Source: Warburgia ugandensis
Lineage: Eukaryota; Streptophyta; Magnoliopsida; Canellales; Canellaceae
Direction: 5' to 3'
NCBI GenBank assembly: GCA_035236585.1
Contig: CP141127.1
Coordinates: 63,779,495 to 63,843,494, forward strand
DNA: 64,000 bases
Every line of letters begins with the position of its first letter. Within the stretch, counting starts at the first letter, position 1. Both the position numbers and the translations under genes were made by a program. Of this stretch, positions 22,678-35,264 are shown in pieces. The notes beneath the pieces were generated by a model. It saw only the letters and a list, made by a program, of their open reading frames with translations, had not been told where the DNA came from and made no database searches.

Positions 22678-25133
22678 TGTTCAATTTTGTATAAAAAAGT
22701 TCCCAATTAACAATCCTTGTGTTATAAATTATAGTGCATTATAATAATAAAAAATTCAAATTTATAACACATGCATTTCTAAGCTAATGATTTAAAAGTG
22801 TGATACTTTGTAGGTTCAAGAGCTAATTCAAATTAAGTTTGTAAATTTTCAAAATTTTTAAAGATTTAATTAGGATTTTTTATATTTTGTAGGTAGCGAG
22901 ATGATGATCCAATGGTCTAGATCAACTAAGATGAGAACTAAAGATCAAGATCAAAAGAGAGGACGGGGATTTAGATTTCATTATTCCAGAGCTCAATCAA
23001 GGTTTAAGGTCATCCTAAGACAAGGAAGAAAGCAATTGGAAGAGTCAAAGGTGATTAAAATGGGCCCATGTACAATTCATGTAATTCCACCACCTTTGTA
23101 TGGGAACCATCAAGCCACCTAAGCTATTTAGGACATGTTAAACAATGACAAGCCTTGCAAGTATTGAAGCTAAGAGATTTGGCTACCAAGCCATGAGAGC
23201 CATGCCACATGAAGTCACACTATTGGAGGATTTTTAGAAGCGATTATCTTATGTTAAAATAATGAATTTCAAGGAATAATCAGAAGGAGTTTGAGAAAGA
23301 TTTATACATGGTAAGATTTGCATGTATAGGTGGACCAATCAAGAGAGAAACAATCCTTTATTTCCATTTTCATTCCTCTTTCCAACTTCCAAATAGGGCT
23401 TCCACGACTTTTGTTTAATTGTGGAGGCACTTCATTAAAAAGTGGTGCCTCCCACCTTAAATCCATCTTAAGGTTTCCTACTTTTGCTTCACTTTCTACC
23501 CACCTTCCATTCTCTTTACTCCTTCTTTCCACCTCTCTTTTGCAATTGAATTCATCTACAAGGGAGTTTACACACCACCCTAAAAGAGTGGCATCTCTCC
23601 TCCGTGTACATCTTAAGTTTTCCACCTCACCACTTTCCTTTCTCCACTCAATCACCTAACTTTCCTATCTTAGAGTCCTAGTTCTAATTCCTTTCTTCTT
23701 ATGATAGGATCTTATCAAGTTAGAAAGCCAAACCATATAAATACCTAAGGGATTCCACGCATGAAAAAAAATAAAGGGGTTGATTCTAACTCCTTCAAAA
23801 GTGATGCATGAACTTGTGCTCCTCTTGCGGTGTTTGCACTTCAACTTTGGCTGCTCCTCTTTTGGTCTTCCATACATCTTTTCAAGTTCTTTTTCTTTTC
23901 TTTTTCATTGCTTTGTTTTCTTATTTTGTTGCCTTTTATGTGCATAGATCTTCCTTAAATTCCTTTGAATTTGCCTTGTAAGTTCTTGGTTTTCTTGCTT
24001 AGTTCTTCAAGATCGAAGGCCTCCTATTGCTTGTTATGATAGCGAAGATAAAGGTATCCTTAAATCCTCTTTGTTTCCCTCTCATTGTTCTCTTGATTCC
24101 TTAGTTTGTTTTGGATTTATCTTTTATTTCAGTTCCCATCAGTCTTACACTTTTCCCTTGATTTCTTTTTTGGATTCCACATGCATGATATCTAAGATTA
24201 GTTTAAGACTATTGGAGTGTGTTTAAGCTTTGAATTGGATCAAGTTATAGTCATTAGAAAAGTACCCAATTTTCTGCTTATTCATCTATGTACATGTGCA
24301 CAATTTCATGTCATCTTCTCTTCAGTGAATGTAGTTGGTTTAAGAGCAATATTTTGTTTGATTCTAGTGTTAGAGTACTCTTAATCTTGATTTTTATCTC
24401 CATGAAATTTTTTTGTCCATGTTTGTTTGATTTAAGTATCATGCACACCATCTTTTTGGATTTTACAATTCATGATTCCTGCACAATTTATAGAAGTCTA
24501 TACAATTTAATTGCTTAAAGTCTTAGGATCCCATTTATCTTTTTATATAGTTTAGCTATTGTTTTCGTTAGATTCCATGTGCTTAAGCTATTGCTCATGC
24601 ATTCTAGCCATATTCCAACTATGAATCATATGCACAATTCCATGGGTCATGCACATGGTGATTGGATGATTTTTCTTTAAGTGGCTAATTGTTTCCTTGT
24701 TTCATTATAGTGTAGCATTCTTTATTTAGTTGTTTTCATCTTAAATTAGTTTAGATAGTTTCTAAGTTCAGTTTTTAGAAAGTTTCTTTTAGAAAGTTTC
24801 CATTAGTTGAAGTTTCTTAGATTAAGTCATTCTAGTTTTGTTTTAGGTTTCTTCATTGAATGCATGTTAATTTGGAAAGTTTATAATTCCATGTATACCT
24901 TTATTTTTAGAAAGTTTTCTTTAGTTCATGTTTTCAATTTCATGCATGTTTCTAATTCCATGTTATTTTAATTCGTAGAATAGATCAATTTCAATCTTTC
25001 TTAGGCTAGGATGAATGATTTAAATAAGATCTAATTGCATAAAAAATCCATGAGATTCCTCATGGGATCAACCTCTCTCGTGCAAAATACTACATTGATT
25101 CATGTGCTTATGAGTAATTTTAAAGCTATACTA
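22678..25133 (+). repeat. family-L long LTR, copy 2
   Basis: Starts TGTTCAATTTTGTATAAAAA. Shares with copies 1, 3 and 4 the head, the GTAGGTAGCGAGATGATGAT-type block at about 22890-22910, GGGCCCATG (23065), the CACCTT/CATCTC pyrimidine-rich middle and a tail with CATGAGATTCCTCATGGGAT and TTCATGTGCTTATGAGTAAT. Its sequence is closest to copy 4. No target duplication, primer site or coding sequence adjoins, so it is a solo or truncated LTR. ORFs inside (for example 23330-23659) are chance openings. Confidence 0.7.
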
Positions 25134-25687
25134 TTTTTCCTCCAATAATATCCTACTTGTGCATGGAAAGCATGTCTAACATCACAATTTATCTCATGAA
25201 GATCTAGGGTTGTAACTGTTATGTACAAGCTAAAACAAAAGTCAAAGAAGTTTTATTTTGTTTTATGAAAACGAAGGAGTGTTATTATTAAAAGAGACGT
25301 GCCTCTCATTTTTCTACCTTCCTTTTCCTAACTAACAACTAAAAACTAACACATAAAGAAATAAAGTTAGGTATTTACTTGTATGGCCACCAACAACTGA
25401 TGTTGAACATTTCAAAGGTACAAAAAAATTTATATATACAACAAGGGTTTCAAGTAGGTGTTTTGTTTAGGTGATGTTTAACTTGTTTGAGAAATAGTAA
25501 AACAAAAAAGACATTAATGGCTAGTGTTAATCTCTTAAAATGTCATTTTATTTGAGAAACATTTGACCACTCAGAAGGACTATTGTTTTAAATGATATTT
25601 GCATAATTTTGATTTTAGAAAATGATTTTAGGTTTTGTTTTCATAAGTCTTTACTTTTGTCACTCTCCATGTTCTCTACAACTTTTG

Positions 25688-25720
<33 letters not shown>

Positions 25721-25733
25721 TCTCTCTCTCTCT
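25688..25733. repeat. (CT)n microsatellite, one interruption
   Basis: About 23 units with a single CCC break. Ser-Leu ORFs across it are artefacts. Confidence 0.95.
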
Positions 25734-25907
25734 GCCTAATTTTACTCTCACTTTCTCTTTCTTTGTTGCCCTTAATCTATCACTTTTCAACTCTTGCTTT
25801 GGCTTCAAGACAAGTCAATTAAAACATATGCCTTTCTTATCCTTCTTACCAGCTACATCCCTAGTTTTGAATAGAGAGATCAAAGGTGAGCAATGAAGGC
25901 TAGATAT

Positions 25908-25929
25908 GTATGTGTGTGTGTGTGTGTGT

Positions 25930-26021
<92 letters not shown>
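25908..26021. repeat. compound (TG)n(TC)n(TA)n microsatellite
   Basis: Three dinucleotide runs in direct succession: TG to about 25932, TC to 25995 and TA to 26021. Each junction differs by a single base class, as expected from stepwise slippage of one ancestral run. Confidence 0.97.
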
Positions 26022-28523
26022 GTCTCTATTATGATTTTTGGACAAGCTAGAGAGGAAAAGAGAAAGTTGTGGGATGTTTTTGCTCTAGTTTAGGGTGAGT
26101 TAAAAAGACAAAGAGAGAGTTGTAGAGGTTTTTAAGCTCTAGTTTTAGGGTGAGTTAGAGAGAGAAAGAGGGGGTTGGAGACATGGTACCTGGATTTCAA
26201 TACAAGAAACTAAAGATGAGACACAACCCATGAAAGCAAAGGGAAAGTAAATAAAAATTATAAAATAAATTTGGAAAATATTTTTTGCTCCATAGATTTT
26301 GTATAAAAATTCAAATAAAAATAATCTAATCAAAGGTCAACAAGTTTGGGATAAAATAATATTTTAAGAAATGGACATTGCTGGTAATGTCTCTTTTCTT
26401 TTGTATTTTTTTTTTGAACCAATTGGTAACTATGTAAAATATTCTCCTCACCTAGAACACCATTCACATTTCAACTATATGAGGCTCATAGAGGCATCTA
26501 TTAGATGAAAATTTAAGTACCTTTAGTTTTTAAGATGGGAAAATCCGATGAATAATTTTGATCCATAATTACACCATGGCATCCCCTCCCCCTCCCTCCC
26601 ATAGAGCACCGAGCCCACATCCCCCCCCTACTCCACACTAAAATTGAATTTCTATTGGAATCCACAAGTGTATAGGGTGGAGAAGCATAATGATGGAGGC
26701 AAGGCACTTTATAGTTATTGTTGACATGTAAAAATGTACAAGCTATAATGTTACTCTAATTAGGGCAAAAAATTATATTTAATTGGCTTAAACAAGGTAA
26801 CTTGAATTGAATTTGAAAATTCTAAGATTAATACAATTAGGAAAGGTCTAACCATTACCTAAGTGAACCCTACCTTTTCTACATTTAAAGTAGAGAAACT
26901 AGGTTTATGATTGGTGCTACGACCATGTGGAATCCACTTTGATCTTGTCAACCACCTAGGATGAATAGGTTGACCAAGGTATACATAGGGTCACTCAACA
27001 CCCCCAAAAGGGACCAAGATGGGTCTTGTGTTATTTGGGAGCTAGGGAAACTAGGACATATCTAGTGCTACTAAAAAGCTAACATGGAACTTGGTCTGAC
27101 TACTCTTAGCTTAAAGGTCGCCCCATGCTCCCCATCTCTTTAGCCTAAAGAAATGGCCTCACTCCATTGAAATGCTCTTGACAGCTAGCAACTACTAATT
27201 GCCAACACTATAAGTACTTGACTTCATGAAAATTTTTGAAATTGGTGTGAATGATCATTTAGAGTAGAGTGAGTTAGAATTTAAAGAGAGAGTGCACTGT
27301 GAAGTGAGTGAGAAATATAGTGAAGATAGCGAGAGGGTTCTAGAGAGAGCTTCTACAGTTGCAGTGCTTAGTGAGAGACAGAGATAGTAAAATGTATCTC
27401 CCTTCTATCTTTCTTTTTCTTCTTGAAGTTACAATTTCATTCTCACTTGATTAAGTTTTAACCTCTCTCTAAGTTAGACTTAGTCCCTATTGTTTTCAAT
27501 GACCCAATGACTTATGCCCAAGTTTCAATTAATCTTTGATCCTTCAACTATGCTGTGAACTGCACCCATTTTTTTGGCTAGAGTTTTGATTATCGATCCA
27601 TTAATAGATTGAGTCTTGCCCTCTCTGAGGCTTACACATTAATTGAGTTCTAACCATTGTGTGAGTTAGACTTAATCCTTGTTTATTGACCATTCATTGT
27701 GTTGGACTTAGTATCTAGGTACTTTCTAACTATCTAGTCATGTTTGCATGACTGTGAGCATATAAGATGCTGAGGTCATTGATTTTGGTGGTTATTTTTA
27801 TGAATCTTATGTTAGTAGCACTCAAAACATGAGTAGTCTTTGATTGATTAGTTACACTATGAGTTGCACTCCATATGTGTAATTGTTGCTATTTATTTGT
27901 CTAAGGACTACAAATTGTAATCATTGACTACCATCATTTATACTTATAGCTTAGACCAAGGCATAATTATTTCTCATATCAAATTCTATGCCTAAGGTAG
28001 GGGTGTTTATGTTTCATTACTTGTATCATCTCAATATTTGTTTAAATTTGGCCATTCTTCTTTACCACTCAAATATTTTGGACTAAACTACCACATGCTT
28101 AATCCCTTGTATGCTATAAGCTTGATTCCACACACTCACAATAGAATTAACTCCTGCACCTTGGTTATAGCTTTGGCTTCCTCAATGGCTTGTCTTAGTT
28201 CTTATCTTGTCTTTGTTAAAGTCTGGATCCATGAGTTCGACCTATAACACATAGTAACTACAATATACTGTAGAGGTCTGATATTGATGACTCTTAACCT
28301 GGCCTAGATAACATCAAGTGTTTTTTGGCCATGGCATATACTTACTGACAAACCTTGACTATCGTACATCATATCTCAAAGCTATTGATGTTGTACCATT
28401 ATCACACTTTACCTTTTTGTGATCATGGCCATGCCAAGTTACACCTTGGTTGTCATATGTCACATCTCATGGTTATTGATGTCATATATCTATCATCTAC
28501 CAACATCAACATCATCTACTGAC

Positions 28524-28703
28524 AAAAAGGGCTGCTCGATGCATGAAGCTCCCGCATATGTAGGGTCTAATGAATGGGCAACCCACAAAGAGCCTATAGT
28601 ACACAACCTTACCTTGCATTTTGCAAGAGGTTACTTCTATACCTCAAACTCATGACCTTTAGCCACATCACTAAAACTCAACCATTGCGCCAAGGCTCCC
28701 CTT
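28524..28703 (-). mobile_element. Au-type SINE, full length (about 180 bp)
   Basis: On the minus strand it opens with AGGGGAGCCTTGGCGCAATGG. This contains an A-box-like TGGCGCAATGG and is followed at the right spacing by a B-box-like GAGTTTGAGGT. Then come CTCTTGCAAAATGCAAGGTA and a 3' end with GGGAGCTTCATGCATCGAGC and AGCCCTTTTT. This order and length match the plant Au SINE family, a tRNA-derived Pol III element. It is diverged and without a clear target duplication. Transcription is unlikely given the damaged B box. Confidence 0.82.
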
Positions 28704-29379
28704 AAAAAACATCAAATACTTTACACTAACAATAGTAGTGTACATTAGCTACGGTCTACCTATTTGATTTTACATTTGACATGCATAAACACTATGAAGG
28801 CAACTTTTCTCACCTTCATTCAACATGAGAGTGATGAATATCTTTATCTTGCAGTGGCTACTTAGGAACTCTCATAGACTAATATTGCTCGTTCCTTTGT
28901 GATCATATGAGACATGAATTGGAAAGTTTTGTATTCTATCAAGGTGTTTTCCTCTTATGAAGGGAAATGTTTCCATTTTCTAATAATTTGAGCAATGTAA
29001 TCCACAATCATCTGACAAACCCATGGCTAACATCAAGTAAAATTGGAGTTCAATGAACAGTTAGATTGCATCTATGATAGTATTGCTTATGACACGAGTG
29101 TCTCTCATTTGTTGCCCACAAATTTTTGGCATGCCTGATGGGAACTCTTTTCTTAAATTATAGAATTCTTGAGCATTTCCTTTTAGGAAAATTGGTAGAA
29201 AGAGTGATTATAGGATTTTACATTAGCTCGATGTACATTCCACTTATGACAAACCAAGGAGTTATTGCCACATGCATGATGACCTCTACATTAGGATCAT
29301 CTTTAGAAACTAAGACTAGGAAGGCCTTTCCTAAGCAAGAGATGACAAAGAGTGAGTGAGTATGACCTTTTCCAAAGGA
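28704..29379. other. non-coding, nothing recognised
   Basis: One 77-codon ORF (29126-29359) without family features. Confidence 0.3.
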
Positions 29380-29389
29380 CCACAAAGAT

Positions 29390-29880
29390 GTAGTGTAAAT
29401 AACAAGATGTAGGAGTCAAACAAGACTTTGAGGTGTGGTGTAGAGAGTCAAAATGAATCTAAGGTGAGGTGTAGAGAGTTAACATGGCTCTAAAATGCAG
29501 TGTAGAGAGTAAAAATGACTATGAATGAGGTGTAATGTAGAGAGTCCAAAGAGTTAAGGTGTAGTCTTGAAAGTCGAAAAGCTTTGAATGTGGTGCAGTG
29601 TAAAGAGTCAAAATATTATGAGTGTATTAGGGAGAGCCAACAAACTATGGGTGAATTGTAGAAATTTGAGTTAACAGTGAAGCATATTGTAGATTGCCAA
29701 AATGGCTCAGAATTTGGGATAGTGTAGAAAGTAAAAGTGACTAAAAAGTGGTGTAGAGAGTTAGAATGACTTTAAAGTGAGGTGGGGAGCCAAAATGACT
29801 CTAAATGTTTCTATGGAGTTTAAATGACTCTAAGTATGATGTGAAGAGTCTAAATGACTTTGAAAGAGGTGACTATAACA
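29390..29880. repeat. degenerate minisatellite, unit about 30-35 bp, roughly 14 copies
   Basis: The unit approximates GTGTAGAGAGTCAAAATGAC followed by TCTAAA.GTGAG. GTAGAGAGT or close variants recur at about 29440, 29472, 29502, 29536, 29750 and elsewhere, with AAAATGACT between them. Units vary in length and sequence, so the array is old. Confidence 0.75.
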
Positions 29881-30719
29881 TGTATTGTCATAAGCAATAA
29901 CCACCAAAAGTGTAGTGTAGCTTTGTGCAACATTGGAAAAGTACCAAATTCCTAGCACTAATAGTGTATGGTAGGAATTGAAATGTGTGTGGTAGTGAGG
30001 GGGAACAAAAGGTAGATGGACAATTTCCTTGATAGTTTGAATAGGAATGGGCTCAAGGGAGAAGCTGAGCATTGTGAAGTTATAGAGGTGAAGCTTTGGA
30101 ATTGGAGTGAACATAAGATTAGATGAATGGTGGTGGAGAAGAAGAAAGGAGAAAAGTCACCCAAAAAGTAGAGAAAACATTAGGAAATAGAGAGAGGGAA
30201 GAAGATGAGAGAATCGAGAATGCCAAAGCTAAGAAGAGGCATTCTAGGCATTAGAGGAATGATATGAAGGGGAAGATAATGAAATTCTGGTGGAAAGATC
30301 GTCAAGAAACTTATTTGCCATTGTTAATCCACTATGGTGGTATCAAGGGATACTTCTAAACAAGGTCCATGATCTCCATCTACTTGGCTAGGAGAGAAGA
30401 AATATGGTATCAGAATCCTTCTACACTTCATGTGTGTAGCATTTCATTTAATAAATAGTCACAATTGACAGTGATAGAGGTACAAGACAAAGTGAGATTG
30501 CATGGTGCTATGAAAATGAAAATCCATTAGTGCTATGCAACTCATGAAGTGCAATCTGAGTAGATAAAGGCTAATTGTGTAGTGCAGTAGTAGTAGTGTA
30601 AGAATATGTAGCATTTAATTAGGATTCATTGTGCCACACAAATTGTTATTTGTTGTTTTTGCAAAAATGCATGTTGCATAGTAGTTTTGGACCTCCTATC
30701 TATACAAGATGTATGTAAA
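29881..30719. other. non-coding, nothing recognised
   Basis: GA-rich on plus. Minus ORFs 29830-30114 and 29958-30164 lie on the complement of the purine-rich stretch and have no family features. Confidence 0.3.
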
Positions 30720-32420
30720 ATTGTCCAAGGCATCTAAAAATATTATGATGAGGACTTGATTCCATCACTTGGCCATGATGAACTTTGATCTCTTTTATCT
30801 TGAGATGATGAAGAGGTGGTGGCTTATTAGTGGGAGTTTTCATTTTGGGGAAGCAAAGATGACAATAAATCCTTTGGACTTCTAAATGTTGACTGACATG
30901 TATTATGGTGGAAGAAAGTTGGAATTTAATACTATTGAGTAGTTCAACCTTGGCATGGCATGAGAGTTACTAGGTACCTGGGTAGATGGAGAGCTAGGAG
31001 GCTTGAGATATGCCAACTTGAACTTGGTGTTTTTAGAGATGCTTATAAGTTATGGTTACAAGAGAGCCATGGTAGAAAACCAAATAGCTAAGTTGGCTTG
31101 AATTGAGGTTGAGATTGTTGAGAAGGTGGGTGTGAGCAAGAAAAGAAAGGTGACAGTCCTCTCTAAATTAGAGAAGTTGAGCTTAAAGAAAAGAAGCAGA
31201 AGAGCAATTTTCTAGGATATTCCTTCTGCATTTGTTTTCCAAAATATTTTTCTTATGTAAGAGTGTGGTGAAATTATGTAGTTGAGATATATGGTAGACT
31301 ATAACTAAATAGACTTGTTTGATTGGTCTAAGGTAGCATATGCTTCTATGTTGAAGAGTTTCATCAAAACTTCTACTAGGACAATGAATGTTTTGGATAG
31401 CATGTTCTTACTTCCTCAGGTAAATTGCAATTGACTATATTTGATGCTTGTCTAAGATGTTTAATGTGATATTTCAAATACTAATGCCATGTTGCTTGTT
31501 TTGGAATACTGGGCATATGAACATTTGAAGCATGTGCCACTTGGATGTAGGGTGAAGATCAGACATTTGTAGCTTCTTTCATGTGGGAGAAGAACAATAA
31601 GGGGAGTCTAACGAAGTGGACCTTGGAGGAGAGTAGGAGTAAATTAGATGAGGCAACTAGCGATAACATCATATGAAGGCCTTGGAAAGAAGATACAATG
31701 ATTGGAAAATATTACAATAACTAGTTGACCTTTATGAAGGAGAAAAGAAGGTTTTATGTGCATGGATGTTGGATAGATCATTTCACTACTTTGAGAGAAT
31801 GGTGGGGAAAATTATAGATGAGGTGCCATAGAGGATGCTAAAGCCTCCTACTTACAAAGCGTCCATAGATTCGATTTGAAGAAGCTAAATAGAATTGGGA
31901 TCCTTTATGAGCTATTCTTAGAAGAAGAGGGTGATTATCAAGAATATGCTTAAAGGAAACTGATGACACCTTTAATAACATAGGTAAGTGGAAATTGAAT
32001 TGCAAATGATTATATGATGGCTACTTTTGAAAGAGTTAACTGGCAATGTCAATGTATATTCTGCAAGAGATGTGTTGATGAAGTACTTCCATGCATAACT
32101 CCACTAAGGACTTCTATGAATGAATTCTTTGAGTATGAATGTGCCTATCAGAGTTCCTAAAGCTATTTCCAAGAAGAAGCAACTATTTACCAAGGAGACT
32201 GTAAAGGAGAAGCAAGAGAAAGAGAAGATGGTGGATCAAGAGTTGGTTGAAGAGTTGATAGAAGCTAAAAAGAGAGTAGGTATTATTTAATTGAGTCAAT
32301 CAATAATGAATGTTGAAGTGGATGTGAATTGTGACTAACCTCACATTGTTTTATTTGTGTAGATAATGGAGCCAGAGGAGCAGATGAAGTATCATAGGAG
32401 AAAGCATAAGGAGGAGCTTG
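30720..32420 (+). pseudogene. plant mobile domain (PMD-like) gene fragment, broken
   Basis: The plus strand at 30795-30960 reads KRWWLISGSFHFGEAKMTIN, then PLDF (stop) MLTDMYYGGRKLEFN, and ELLGTW after two more stops. This is the start of the aminotransferase-like plant mobile domain, whose members have W..TxTFHxPxGEMTITPLDF.MLTGL..GG.. . Further on, at 31315-31420, FDWSKVAYASML...FLLPQ is followed by GTAAAT, a possible donor. The text resumes at 31488 with MLLVLEYWAYEHLKHVPLG, another PMD block. A Lys/Glu-rich tail follows at 32150-32290. Stops and frame breaks abound. PMD proteins occur both as host genes and inside MuDR-type or gypsy elements; the parent cannot be told here. Confidence 0.55.
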
Positions 32421-32884
32421 TTGGACCCTACCAGAATATCCAGGTCTGATCTATGATCTATTATCAATTTTAATTCTCTCATAATGACTATCATATCACA
32501 TGGAAGACACTAGTCATATTAAAGATACCATGATCAAGAACATGCCTTTTGACATGAAAACCATTGTCAAGCCACCCTTATTATGATTGCAAACTTTTCT
32601 CAAAACTACATCTTCTTTGCACAGAGGTGAATCCAACTTGAAGAGAAAGTAGTTGAACCAAAAGGTTTTCTTCACAACTTGAAGAACCTAGAGCGAGAGA
32701 CAAATGAGGACTCTTTTTATTCTTATAATGGCTTAGCATTTACTTCAATCCCATCAACCTAATATAGGATTCCCCATAGTGTATATAGTAGTTGGGGTTG
32801 AGTTTCCATCAACGAAACTCCCCATAACACTTTCCCTTTTTACTTTCCATCATCTATTAAGAAATAACTAGATGAAGAATCAAA
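32421..32884. other. non-coding, nothing recognised
   Basis: No ORF or repeat assigned. Confidence 0.3.
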
Positions 32885-33760
32885 TCAAAATTCTTGCAAG
32901 TGCACAACATCGATTGTACTAGGACAAGTATGAAGCGTTGTCAAATCTCAGGGACTGAAAGAATAACTAATCTACCAAATTTATAGGAATTTTTTCTTCT
33001 GAGTTGAAAAAAATAAAACAAAAAGAAAGTAAATTAAACAAAAAGTAAGATGACAGAGAGTAGCTTAGGAATTGGAAACCCACCAAAAGAATCATTCTCA
33101 TATGTCTCATGTGTATGACCTACAATCATTATTAGGTACAAGTTAGAACATCTCTAAAGGAGGAGTAATTAATCATATGGCATGGACTATAAAGATTTGG
33201 TGTGAATCATCTACAAACTATAAGCTTGACTCATCTAATCATAGAATAATACATCTAAAACATCATTAACTTAAACATAAAAACTATTTCAAGACCATCT
33301 ATTCTAAACTACACCATAGTAGAATCAAAGTGAGCATCAACTTCATGCATAACCATCATCTACAAGATGAATTACCACACACAATCTTGAATTTAAACCA
33401 TAAAAATGTTCCTTAAGGAACCTTTGTCATGAAATTTTCATGCATTGAATATTAGATAAACATTGAAAATATGAATGAGAGAAAACGAAAACTCATCTTT
33501 GGCTTCTTTTAATCTATAAACTTCAAGATTTGGTCTCTCATGATGGATGATCCTCATAGCTCGGGTGAAGAACACTCCATGGTTGATCTTTTTCTTCTCT
33601 TCTTTGGGATGTTTTTGAGCCTTTTTTTGAGTCAAGGAGTGGGAACAATGAACCTTTCAAGTGTGGGACATGTTTGGCATTTTATAGAGAGTTTGCTTCC
33701 TATTTCATGGGAAATCTTGGACATAATGAAGAAATTGCCTTAATAATAGATGATTTTGGT
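32885..33760 (-). repeat. possible LTR of a Tat/Athila-type gypsy element
   Basis: The minus strand near 32980-32890 reads CAGTCCCTGAGATTTGAC followed by TTGTGCACTTGCAAGAATTT. LTRs of plant Tat/Athila elements often end with such a text (statement from memory of the family). No primer site follows on its left, so the element is truncated. The right limit is a guess. Confidence 0.35.
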
Positions 33761-34327
33761 ATTGAGAATTCTAAATCTCTTTCTCTTTCTTTTTCTCTTC
33801 TTCATAAATTTTATCCTCTCCTTCCTAAATAAAAAATCCATAAATAGTAACTTCTAAAAACATCTAAAAATAATCCAAACAATAGGAAAAAAAATTCCTA
33901 GTCAAATTTCCTTCTAATATTAGGAAAGTGTTTTTGTTTTAGGAAAGTTGATGATTTAGATGGAAAACTTGTTCATCAGGAAGATTTCTATTTAGAAAAG
34001 TCTCCATTAGGAAAGTATTAGTGAGAAGAATACTTTCTTAATTAGGGTCATTTTTTGCACTTTTTTTTGGTAGATAATGCTCATGGGAGGCAACATCCAA
34101 GACTTATCTAAGTTCCCTTTGAACTATTTTGGTTATGAGTTTTTAATGTGAAGTTTTAGGTTTAACCAAAAAGAAAAAAACATAATTAGATCATATTTAC
34201 TATTTTGGAAAGGAAATGTACCAAAATAGAAAAGTTCTTAAATTAGAAAGTGGGAGACATTTTAGTTATATAGAGTCTCTTCAAAGTTACATCTCCATCA
34301 TCCAATTAATCAACCATTCAACACACA
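33761..34327. other. AT-rich non-coding, nothing recognised
   Basis: Contains AAAGTT-type motifs shared with family-L LTR tails, too weak to assign. Confidence 0.3.
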
Positions 34328-34448
34328 TAAAAAGGGCAGCTTGATGCACAAAGCTCCTACATATACAGGGACCAGGGAAAGGGTGGACCATAGTGGGTCA
34401 ATAGTAAGCAGACTTACATTACATTGGAAGAGATTTTTTCCACAACCA
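34328..34448 (-). mobile_element. Au-type SINE, 3' part only
   Basis: Plus-strand text AAAAAGGGCAGCTTGATGCA, then AAAGCTCCTAC, GGGACCAGGGAAAGGGTGGACC, GTGGGTCAATAGTA and CTTACATTACATTGG parallels the first copy (28524) and the family's 3' two thirds. It decays before the Pol III box region. Same orientation as the first copy. Confidence 0.72.
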
Positions 34449-35134
34449 ATCAGTATACATAAATCTCCTAATTTGTATAGCTCGATCTCGATCGAATGAC
34501 TAAGATTTATGTTGTAATAAAAGCACATAAATTACACATTTTAAAGCCAAAATTCAAATATCTCATTCTTATATTAAATTATTTAAAATTTTGATGAGAT
34601 AAACTGCTCAAACACCATATTCAGACCACAAAATAAAGAAATATGACTTAGTTCTACTCCTTTGACTTTCTAATTCCAACTACAACAAGTTTAAGTGTGA
34701 CATCTTATGCTTTCAAATTGTGGATGGCCTCTCTCATGCTAAATAAGTCAAATTAATTCCTATGAACCTTATGTTATCAAGTTATTACCTCTTTAAGTCA
34801 TTTTACCAAATCATCCTACCACATGTTCTCATTCACTTATCTTTCTCATGTGGGGCTAAGCTACCAACGAATCAGAGATGGTTTGGCTACCATCATTGTG
34901 TATTAACTCCAATGAACTACATTGACTTGTATATGGATTCGAATAGTAGTTTAGATTTGCATAATCCATTCCATTTGATTTGGTATATATAACATATTAT
35001 TTATTCCATTCAATCTTGACAACTTTTCTAAAAGTAAACATAAGAGACCAAAAAAGCTTCAATTATCTTAAATCATTATAAGATATGCATTAATACTTTC
35101 CAGTCCCATTATTTGTCAAAATCTTGGGCCACTG
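34449..35134. other. non-coding, nothing recognised
   Basis: AT-rich. Serves as the insertion target of the second RTE copy. Confidence 0.3.
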
Positions 35135-35144
35135 AATGAATAAG

Positions 35145-35256
<112 letters not shown>

Positions 35257-35264
35257 AGACCTTA

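Larger units (their letters stand above)
25134..28523. other. non-coding region with microsatellites and LTR-like text
   Basis: No coding similarity. Contains the microsatellites listed separately. A stretch at 26780-27720 is punctuated by repeated GAGTTAGACTTA.TCC motifs (about 27470 and 27680) and looks like an LTR or leader of an unclassified element. A roughly 90-bp direct repeat pair (CCTTG.CT.TC.TA then TATTGATGT) lies at about 28352-28500. Confidence 0.35.

Noticed and set aside
25609-26093. Overlapping ORFs with Ser-Leu, Val-Cys and Tyr-Ile repeats
   Set aside because: All cross the CT, TG and TA microsatellites.
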